From Poa pratensis (Eukaryota; Streptophyta; Magnoliopsida; Poales; Poaceae): DNA of 64,000 bases. The stretch lies in NCBI GenBank assembly GCA_947311845.1, contig CAMZMU010000055.1, positions 23,665,082 through 23,729,081 on the forward strand. The letters run 5' to 3'. Made by a program: the position numbers and the translations under genes. Shown here piece by piece: positions 56,640 to 64,000 of the stretch. The notes beneath the pieces are model-generated. The model saw nothing but the letters and a program-made list of their open reading frames with translations. It had not been told where the DNA came from and searched no databases. The number at the start of each line of letters is the position of its first letter. Positions within the stretch are counted from its first letter, which is position 1.

Positions 56640-59600
56640 ATAGAGATTTCAGCGATGAGTTTGTGAAGATTCTCCCCCTGAACCTTGCGTCTCTCTAAGT
56701 CTCATCATACCCATTCCACGAACACATCTCTCGAAAGAAGATATTGGTAATGATTTAGTGAACAAATCAACAAGATTTTCACACGACTTAGTATGCAAGA
56801 TTCTTACTTCGTTCAACTTTTGTAATTCATGTGCATAGAAGAATTTGGGGTCGATATGCTTTGTGAGATTGCTCTTCACATAACCCGTCTCGACTTGTGC
56901 AACACAAGCGGCATTATCTTCATAGATGATAGTTGGGGTTTGGACGGTGTTCAGCCCACATGTCAGCTGGATGTGGCCGATCATCCATCGAAGCCATGCA
57001 CACTCTCGTGATGCTTCATACAATGCTATGGTTTCCGAGTGGTTCGTCGAAATTGTTACTAAAGTTTGCTTAGACGATTTTAGGAAATTGATGTTCCACC
57101 ACAAAGGAAAACATATCCAGTCTGAGACTTTGCAGTGTGCGGGTCTGACAAGTACCCAGCATCAGCATATCCTACAAGCGTAAGATCTTGATTCCTCCGG
57201 AAAAACAAGCCAGGATCTTTGGTCCCTTGGAGGCATCGGAAGACGTCATTGATGCCTTTCCAATGTCTATTGGTAGGCTCAGAACTGTACCTAGCAAGCA
57301 AATTGATGGCGAATGCAATGTCCGGCCGTGTACAATTCGCGAGGTACATGAGTGCGCCAACTGCACTCAGGTAGGGGAATTCTGGTCCCAGAACTTACTC
57401 CCCCTCTTCCTTAGGCCTGAACGGATCCTTGTCCCGCTGTAAAGATCTCCCAATCATGGGGGTATTAGAAGGATATGCCTTATCAAATCCAAATATTTCG
57501 AACACCTTCAAGGTGTAGGCAGACTGGTGCATTAAGATCCCAGCTGGGGAATGCTCAAGTTGTAGACCTAAGCAGAACTTGGTTTTGCCTAAGTCCTTCA
57601 TCTCGAATTCCGACATCAGTAGGAACTCGCTTCCTCAATATCCTCAGTTATACCGATTATGTTCAAATCATCCACATACACCGAGATAATACAAAAACCA
57701 TCTTGTGATCTCTGTATAAAAACACATGGGCAAGCTTCATTGCTCGTGTAGCCCTTCTGATGAAGGAAATAGCTTAAACGATTATACCACATCCTACCCG
57801 ACTGTTTAAGTCCATACAGTGACTTCTTAAGCTGAACACTGTATAAACTTTTATTTGCTCTACCTTGGTTCGAACAGGTATACCTTCGGATACCTTCATG
57901 TATATGTTCGAATCCAAGTTACCATAAAGGTAAGCGGTGACAACATCCATAAGTTTCTTTTTCAAGTCCAAGTTTACTGCCATTGAGATCAAGTATCTAA
58001 AGGTAATTCCATCCATGACAGGTAAGTTTCCTCATAGTCGACACCTGGTCGCTGAGAGAAACCTTGAGCAACGGGCCTTGCTTTGTACCGTACTACCTCG
58101 TTATTTTTGTTTCTCTTTCGAACAAAAACCCACTTGTGGCCAACAGGGCGTATGTGGGAAGGAGTTAGACAAACAGGTCCAAACACCTCTCTTTTGTTAA
58201 GAGATACTAACTCGGCAGTTATCGCCTTCTGCCAATCTTTCCAATCCGATCTCTTCTTACAATCAGCAAGCATGTTAGGCTCGGGGTCAGGATCTATGAA
58301 TGAGGCAATTTTAATGGCAAAATATATGTCGACATTTGCCATGGCTCGATTAATTGACTCACCAGAATCAACATAGTTAATGGCCATTTCGTCATGGGGT
58401 GCATCAGGCACATTTCCTTCCTCCACGGGATTTCCCAATCCAGGAGCAAGGTCCTTTAACTTTCCCGCTCCAATGTGTGCGCACACATCTTCGCTGGGTG
58501 TTTCCGATATAGAAAAATTCAAGTCCAGAATTTCGTGCACTGAAGTTTCCGTGCTTGTGCCAGGTCTCGACTGGCTCCCCTCTTGAGGGGCAGGCTGTGA
58601 TAAATCTCTCTTGTCCTTTTTCTTCGGGCGTCCCCGAGTACTTGGGATTTGAGAAACCGGATTCCTCGTCCTTTTAGGCCTAAGGACAGGAGCGGGTATA
58701 TCCTTAATTTTCTTTGGTATTTCAACCCTTTCCGGTGCATTGCGCGCAGGCACATGCGACTTTGTCACAGTCTTTATGTCACTAAAATGATCAGGCAGTT
58801 GATTCGCTAAGGAATGCAAATCTATTATCTTTTGGACTTCTCTATTAGACTCAGCAGTGCGCGGGTCATGAGCGTGGATCACCGTGGCTTGCCACGTGAT
58901 TTCTCGACTTTCATTATCAAGGGATTGATTATCTTCCCCTAAAGTCGGGAAAAGATCCTCGTCAGCGAAACGGGCCATATGACAGTCACCTGTCGCGGGG
59001 TCCAGAAACCTAATTATGGACATAGTCTCATAACCAACGTATATCCCCGACTTACGTAGCGGTCCCATCGATGATCGCTGAGGGGGTGGTATTGGTACAT
59101 ATACCTGGCAACCGAACCTACGAAGGTGGGAAATTTTCGGTGCCGACCCTTGCGCAAGCTGCATAGGAGAGTGGATGTTATAGGCCGATGGTCGAAAGTT
59201 GATGAGATTGGCCGCGTGTAACACTGCGTGATCCCAACATGTAGTTGGTAAATTACAACCCTCAAGGAGCGGTCTGGCAATGAATTGATTCTTTTAATCA
59301 CAGAGTGCTCAAGTTTGATTCCCGTTGCCATGCAATAATCATCGAACGCCTTTGAAGTAAATTCACCGGCATTGTCCATTCGAATAGACTTGATACGATA
59401 ATCAGGGAATTTATTCCTCATTTGTATGATCTGTGAGATCAATTTTGCAAAAGCATGGTTCCTTGTTAACAGCAGGCTAACATTGGACCATTTAGAGGAA
59501 GCATCGATGAGCACCATGAAGTACCTAAACGGACCCGAGAGGGGCTGAATAGGACCGCATATGTCCCCTTGGATACGTTCCAAGAACGCGGGGATTTCAT

Positions 59601-59752
59601 CCTTCACCTTTAAGGGGGATGGTCTAATGATTAATTTCCCCGTAGCGCCTGCGGAGCACACGAAATCATCAGGATTCGGGAATTTTTTGATATTAACACT
59701 ATGACCATTCGAGCTACTAGGTTCTGTTTTTGCTTCCTGGAGTTGTTTTTAA
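56640..59752 (-). pseudogene. Copia pol: integrase, RT, RNase H, frameshifted
   Basis: Integrase 59661-59014: GDICGPIQPLSGPFRYFMVL, DASSKW and SIRMDNAGEF (two D of D-D-E), then the linker 59224-57989 with ATGDCHMARFADEDLFPTLG. RT: WQKAITAELVSLNKREVFGP and KWVFVRKRNKNNEVVRYKAR. It continues with DVVTAYLYGNLDSNIYMKVS and the YVDDLNII box near 57660. RNase H: LANCTRPDIAFAINLLARYS, YADAGYLSDPHTAKSQTGYV, SETIALYEASRECAWL and EDNAACVAQ, ending HTKSCENLVDLFTKSLP. Frame changes near 59330, 57990, 57770 and 57390 prevent a polyprotein. Confidence 0.85.
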
Positions 59753-59769
59753 CACTATTATTACTACAT

Positions 59770-61028
59770 GTTGGTGAAATTATTTCTGCATTCTTAGTTA
59801 CTCAACAACATGTGGATGATCTGCTGCTTATACTTCTCTGGCATTTCAGTGGTAGTGGTATTCACTTGGATGATCTGCAGGTTCAGGCCGTGGAGAGCAA
59901 GGCTATGCATAAATAGTGTGAAAATAGCTGCTGTCATTACCAACCTCCATGCTTATGAAGACCTCTGTTTCAGATTCCTATTATAACTATATCCACCTCT
60001 GTAGTCTCTAGCATTGTATTGCCTTGTTGTATCAGCAATTGTACTCTCTAAGATTATTTCCATGCTTTTAAGAACCTATGTTTCAAGTTATCTTATTAGT
60101 ACAAACCTATGTAACTCTACACTGATGTTACTCCACTGCTAATTGCACCTATGTGCCATCAACCTATGTGCATCCATGTTCCTAATTTTGCAGTACTGAT
60201 TAAAAGCATGCTGACTACATTCGCATTTTTTGGATGATTTTCTCTGATTCTGTCACAAAATGGCTTCACTACCAAGCTATAAAGTCTACCTGTTTGACCA
60301 AATTTTGGAAATATTTGTGGATTCTCCGACCAGCAAACAAGTGTGAAAGTGAACACTTTTATTGGTTGATTCAGGAATTGCTTCTGAATCAAACTAACTG
60401 ATGGCATTAGTAGTTGCCTGCCCAAAACCAACTTAATTCAGTCAAATGATAGTTAGCGAAGCAAAGATATGAACTAAAAATAAGGGTTCAATCAAATTGT
60501 GTGTTTTGCTGACATTAATGATGACATGATTCCAATTATGGACGAGTGGTTCTAGGTTTCTATAATATAGTTGATGTGCTCTACTAAATTTCGTAGTCCA
60601 TACAAAACCAAGCTAAATAAACAAAAGTGAAATGTCAACAATACGCCGCAGCGGAATTTTTGGAGTATCCATACAAAATCGAGCTAAATAAACATGAGTA
60701 AATAAAATGAATTACTTTTCACCGGTTTACGTTTTTCATTTTTTTACCCATGATTTGATCTTATTCGTCTAAGTTGTTTTCTTGAAACGAGCCTCGCTTT
60801 CGGCAATTGTATCAGTCTTATTCGTCTAAGTCGTTTTCTTCAAACGAGCCTCGCTTTTGGCAATTGTATCAGTGACACAACGGGTTGGTATTCATATGTG
60901 ACCAAGTTTAGTCAAGTCCAAAAACCAAAACCTCTATCAAATCATAGTAAGCAAATCAAAGAAAGCCGTACGGCAACAATGTAGTACTTGCATACGGCAG
61001 TTGCGCAGTCGCGCAACGGGTCATCTAG
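59770..61028 (+). mobile_element. Helitron-like unit, 3' end defined, 5' end not
   Basis: At 61000-61028 the plus strand has hairpin GTTGCGCAGTCGCGCAAC, spacer GGGTCAT and CTAG, followed by T and then host block C: a textbook Helitron 3' terminus. No TC start was identified; it must lie right of the Copia truncation. The interior has no helicase or gene. A duplicated 'ttattcgtctaagt(c/t)gttttctt' unit of about 56 bp occurs at 60762-60865. Confidence 0.6.
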
Positions 61029-61085
61029 TTGGTAATAATAATATGTGGGTAATGTTACACAGGATTATTACCGTTGGTTTCACTT

Positions 61086-61380
61086 TTTTTTGCGAAACAC
61101 AATACAAACACAAACATTAACATATGCGTGCACACACTCACGTTTATAAACGCACGCACGCACACCCTACATGTATGAGCACCTCCGAAATACTGAGCCG
61201 GCGGGTCGAGTCTCGAGATTGACGAAGTCATCAGGGACGCCTCGCTGTCGACGGGAACGTCGCCTCCAACTGAATAATATTCCGCCTAAATGAGAAACAC
61301 CGGCATCAAACATGGGGTTTAACTTTGATGGGGTGGGGTACAACCACCCTCCTAACCTTTCTACCACAGGCAGGTTCTCG
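61086..61380 (-). mobile_element. SINE (minus orientation) with poly(A) tail
   Basis: The insert of about 295 bp is flanked by ccgttggtttcactt at 61071-61085 and again at 61381-61395, a perfect 15-bp duplication. Blocks A and B have this site once. On the minus strand it starts CGAGAACCTGCCTGTGGTAG and ends in GTTTCGCAAAAAA, i.e. an A-tail (plus-strand T-run 61084-61091). The body 'ccgccggctcagtatttcgg' and the CGTGCGTGCG-rich 3' part resemble known Triticeae SINEs. There is no coding. Confidence 0.8.
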
Positions 61381-61390
61381 CCGTTGGTTT

Positions 61391-61484
61391 CACTTGTGAA
61401 ATCACTTTTTCTGATCATTACAATTTTACAACCACTACACTTGTGAAATCACTTTTTCTGATCATTACAATTTTACAACCACTA
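61391..61484. repeat. 47-bp tandem duplication
   Basis: 'cacttgtgaaatcacttttt' starts at 61391 and again at 61438; the units are identical through 'caattttacaaccacta'. Blocks A and B carry one unit. It overlaps the right SINE target copy, so it arose after or together with that insertion. Confidence 0.9.
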
Positions 61485-61606
61485 ACAAATTAAAAGCATG
61501 ATCGAAGCTCATATTTAGACGGTTAAAATATGTATGCTCGATATATACGGACGGAAGTACTTTTATCGCTCATTTTCAAGACAATGTATACTTCTCTTCA
61601 GAGAAC

Positions 61607-61728
61607 TCTTCCGTGGACTAGTGGTAGCCGTGCATAAGCGCATAAGGGCCAGGTCCCGGGTTCGAGTCCTCACTTCTAACTTAATGACAAAGCTGGGGTG
61701 GAGTCCCCCCTCCGGACTTGTTGTTTTT
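61607..61728 (+). mobile_element. Short tRNA-derived SINE
   Basis: The insert of about 122 bp contains box A-like TGGACTAGTGGTAGCCG (61614) and a perfect box B GGTTCGAGTCC (61659-61669), then a short body and a TTGTTGTTTTT tail. It is flanked by atacttctcttcagagaac (61588) and atacttctcttcaaagaaac (61729), a 13-bp exact duplication extended by near matches. Block B has the site once (about 50600). It is not a tRNA gene, because the acceptor stem does not close. Confidence 0.75.
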
Positions 61729-62070
61729 ATACTTCTCTTCAAAGAAACAAAGGATCAGTACGTGACGTCTCTAAGATAACACTGGAAGAGGTGGCACTGC
61801 GTATGTATGGTCGACACAAGCTCATAGTCAAGTCAATGTTCTCCTTTTGAAAAAAAAAATGAAGGGATGCTCTCCTGGAGTCAATGTTCTCTGGATCGTA
61901 GTACAGCCATAGGCGATCAATCTGTACAATCATATGCAGTTGCAAGGAAAAACGAATGGCATATAAATCCGCCGCCGATTGAGACCACCGTACAGTCAAT
62001 ACTTGAACAGGAAACTCAGCCTCTCAAGAGGGTATTTGCTTCCATATCTTAACGGAACCTTGCGGCCGTT

Positions 62071-62538
62071 GGGGCATATGCTGTGCACTAGCCCCTTGGG
62101 GTGTACTAGTGTACTAGGCAAATCTGGGCCATCGGATCTAAAACGGACACTCCGGATCGAATTTCAAAAACAATGCGAAATTTGAAAACTTATCAAAAAA
62201 TTCCGAAAAAAATCATGCACATGACTGACCATGGTACGCACCGCCGTGATTTTTTTCGCACCGAAATGTCACCGTATGCGCCCTGAGAAAAAATGACAAA
62301 TTTCTGACAGAAAATTCAAATTTTGGGATCTCAAATTCTGTCAGAAATTTGTCATTTTTTCCCAGGGCGCATACGGTGACATTTAGGTGCGAAACAAATC
62401 AAGGCGGTGCGTACCATGGTCAGCCATGTGCATGATTTTTTTCGGAATTTTTTGATAAGTTTTCAAATTTTGAATTTTTTTGCCATGTTGCTTAGTGCAC
62501 TAGTACACCCCAAGGGGCTAGTGCACAGCATATGCCCC
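62071..62538. mobile_element. 468-bp fold-back element (MITE-like)
   Basis: The left end ggggcatatgctgtgcacta and right end tagtgcacagcatatgcccc are exact inverted copies. The two arms stay complementary nearly to the centre (about 62325), with roughly ten mismatches and one extra segment of about 50 bp in the left arm ('ggccatcggatctaaaacgg' region). CCGTT stands on each side (62066-62070; 62540-62544), and block B has the equivalent of the empty site near 50920, so this is an insertion. No ORF. The superfamily is undetermined. Confidence 0.85.
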
Positions 62539-62849
62539 CCCGTTTTTGCCTACTGCAACCAGCAGCATCTTCTGAAATTTTGTTACCTGCACACGCACAG
62601 ATTTCACTTTCTGCCTTCTTTACCAGGGAAGATGAACTTTATATTTGCTTAGCATATGAATAAGCAAAAAACCATGCTTCTGGAGACCAAAAAAGAGTGA
62701 AACATTACAAATGTGAACTGCGAATGCTAAGCTTGGGAGATAAAGCTGAATGCTGGAGCAGGGAGAAATGCAACGCGTTTCAGTTCAGCTAGTTCAGGGA
62801 AACTTCACGGAGGAAAATTGGCATGCATAGCCGAAAGATTGAATTTCAT

Positions 62850-62964
62850 CGAAGTGAGCCTATATCTTTGACCTTTCTTTCCGGACATGGACAGCTAATT
62901 GGTCATCATACGAGAAAGAGACTAAAGGCCTATAAATATCATTGCCTACTGGATCATATTAGCA
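62850..62964 (+). promoter_or_regulatory. Core promoter of subtilase gene 2
   Basis: A single copy of the unit that is doubled at gene 1. TATAAATA is at 62931-62938, about 49 bp before the ATG; W-box-like TTGACC is at 62868-62873. Conservation with gene 1 ends just upstream in 'cacggaggaaaattggc'. Confidence 0.7.
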
Positions 62965-62986
62965 TGTGCTACCATACAAACCCAAC

Positions 62987-64000
62987 ATGGATTTTCACTC
63001 TTCCCCTCGGCGGTTTTCAGGTTGCCTCCTACTCTGCTTATGCCTTATGATAACCACAAGCATAAGCAGCGCATATGGATCTCAAAAGGTAATGGTGATA
63101 CATTACCTTGCATCTTATTTCATAGCATTGATTGTGTTCGATGTTGAGTTATGTTTTCTGTTCCTCTCCAATGCATAGCTGTACATCGTCTACCTGGGAG
63201 AGAAGAAACATGACGACGCTGCTCTGGTCACAGCTTCACACCATGACATGCTCAGCACCATTCTTGGAAGGTAAACCTAAGAACTCGTTTGCTAGATTTT
63301 GGAGTTCAAGAGCAATAGTAAGGACACAATATTTCTTTTAATATCTCTAGTAAGGCTGTCATTTTTTCTCATCATTTGCTGATTTGTTTCAGCAAGGAAG
63401 AGGCGTTGGCCTCCATCACTTATAGCTACAAGCATGGCTTCTCAGGTTTTGCGGCAATGCTAACAGATGACCAGGCACAAGATCTTGCAGGTGGGCTGAG
63501 TTTACTTGAACAAATTACTTGTTAAAACCTCTGCTAATCTAACACTATTGGTTAAGATAACCGAATAGAAGAATTTAATCCTGATGCAGCTGAAGAAAGA
63601 AAAGACGATCAAACATGTTCGGTGATTAAAATTTGCTCCTTTATGGGAAAGCACAACTTTTAAGCAGTTTATCTTTCTAATCATGAATGTGAGATCCAGG
63701 ATGTAGTTCTATGGTTCTTCAACCCATTTTTTTAGAAACCTACTCTGCTCAATCTCATCCTTTACTGTAGTACTACTTATGTTTAGTTTTCCACTATTTT
63801 ACTACGAAGCTGTACACCTGGAATAGCCTTACAAACTCGCTTGGTTATTATTCTGGTAGGAATAAATACTTCTCAGGCAATTAAGAAATAACTATTTCTA
63901 TGTCATCACGGAGAACTGTCCGACCAGACTCCAGGATTCGTTAGGTGTAAAAGGATTAGAATATTTTCATCTGACGACTATTAGTAGTTATTGACAAATA
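62987..64000 (+). CDS. Subtilisin-like serine protease, second copy, 5' part
   Basis: Exons 62987-63088 (signal peptide [20 protein letters not shown]...), 63179-63270 ([20 protein letters not shown], start of the I9 propeptide) and 63393-63490 ([20 protein letters not shown]) have the same borders and phases as gene 1. Exon 4 is not reached: in gene 1 intron 3 is 832 bp, here the window ends 510 bp into it. There is no stop or frameshift in the visible part. The ATG at 62987 is the only conserved in-frame start; the ATG at 62964 is out of frame. Exon identity with gene 1 is high, so the pair is a tandem duplicate. Confidence 0.85.

Larger units (their letters stand above)
55915..59760 (-). 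mobile_element. Ty1/Copia element, 5' part missing
   Basis: The minus strand shows integrase, RT, RNase H, polypurine tract and 3' LTR in Copia order. Upstream coding (pre-integrase text QLQEAKTEPSSSNGHSVNIK) fades near 59760, with gag, protease, primer site and 5' LTR absent; sequence beyond belongs to a Helitron-like unit. The 3' LTR lies immediately behind subtilase gene 1, tail to tail. Confidence 0.8.
61029..62849. repeat. Host block C, upstream region of subtilase gene 2
   Basis: Homologous to blocks A and B but enlarged by two SINE copies, a 47-bp tandem duplication and a fold-back element (separate entries). The AAAGGATCAGTACGTGACG site at 61747 is intact and shows the CACTA target before insertion. 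No gene upstream of 62987. Confidence 0.8.

Noticed and set aside
61613..61670. A tRNA gene
   Set aside because: Boxes A and B are present, but no acceptor-stem pairing or proper anticodon arm; flanking direct repeats and a T-rich tail point to a SINE.

Overview
The window is nuclear DNA of a grass, most likely a wheat-group (Triticeae) species. The evidence is a BARE1/Angela-type Copia LTR starting TGTTGGAAATATGCCC, a Cassandra element carrying 5S rRNA-like sequence, an Au-type SINE tail, Caspar-like CACTA termini and grass gypsy elements with multi-kilobase LTRs. There are no bacterial features. Most of the 64 kb is nested transposable elements around a small tandem cluster of subtilisin-like protease (subtilase) genes.

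Layout. 1-5238: 5' part of a decayed gypsy element on the minus strand (RT, protease, gag, LTR). 5239-5473 continues at 39466-39612 and 43440-43515: host block A, a relative of the sequence upstream of the two subtilase genes. 5474-39465: a CACTA DNA transposon that split block A. It encodes a coiled-coil/membrane accessory protein, a broken TNP2-type transposase, a broken second ORF and a Ulp1-like protease tail. It was itself opened by (i) a 14-kb LTR element without gag-pol (9039-23079), whose 5' LTR holds another element of 3458 bp with a perfect 5-bp target duplication (11716-15173), and (ii) a chromodomain-type gypsy element (26629-35124, minus) that holds a complete 730-bp Cassandra TRIM (34196-34925) and is cut off by a truncated Angela/BARE-like Copia element (35125 to about 38340).

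39613-43439: a Helitron-like insertion. 43665-45118: a LINE-like insertion with a long target duplication. 45437 to about 49.7 kb: a second Helitron with a PIF1-helicase relic, containing a truncated SINE. 50340-51787: host block B and promoter of subtilase gene 1 (51788-55753, ten exons, one single-base frameshift). 55915 to about 59760: a truncated Copia element. Its cut end adjoins a third Helitron, whose 3' end is at 61028. 61029-62986: host block C, carrying two SINE insertions and a 468-bp fold-back element. 62987-64000: start of subtilase gene 2, intact as far as visible and cut by the window edge.

The host story is a locus repeated at least three times in its upstream region, with two recognisable protease genes. 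Gene 1 has a duplicated core promoter and a frameshift. Gene 2 has a single promoter and an undamaged start. The most interesting leads are the uncharacterised membrane/coiled-coil protein carried by the CACTA element, the lone ORF in the gag-pol-less LTR element, the almost fully self-complementary fold-back element just upstream of gene 2, and the nesting chronology. All calls are by eye from sequence and remembered family features; no database search was run.
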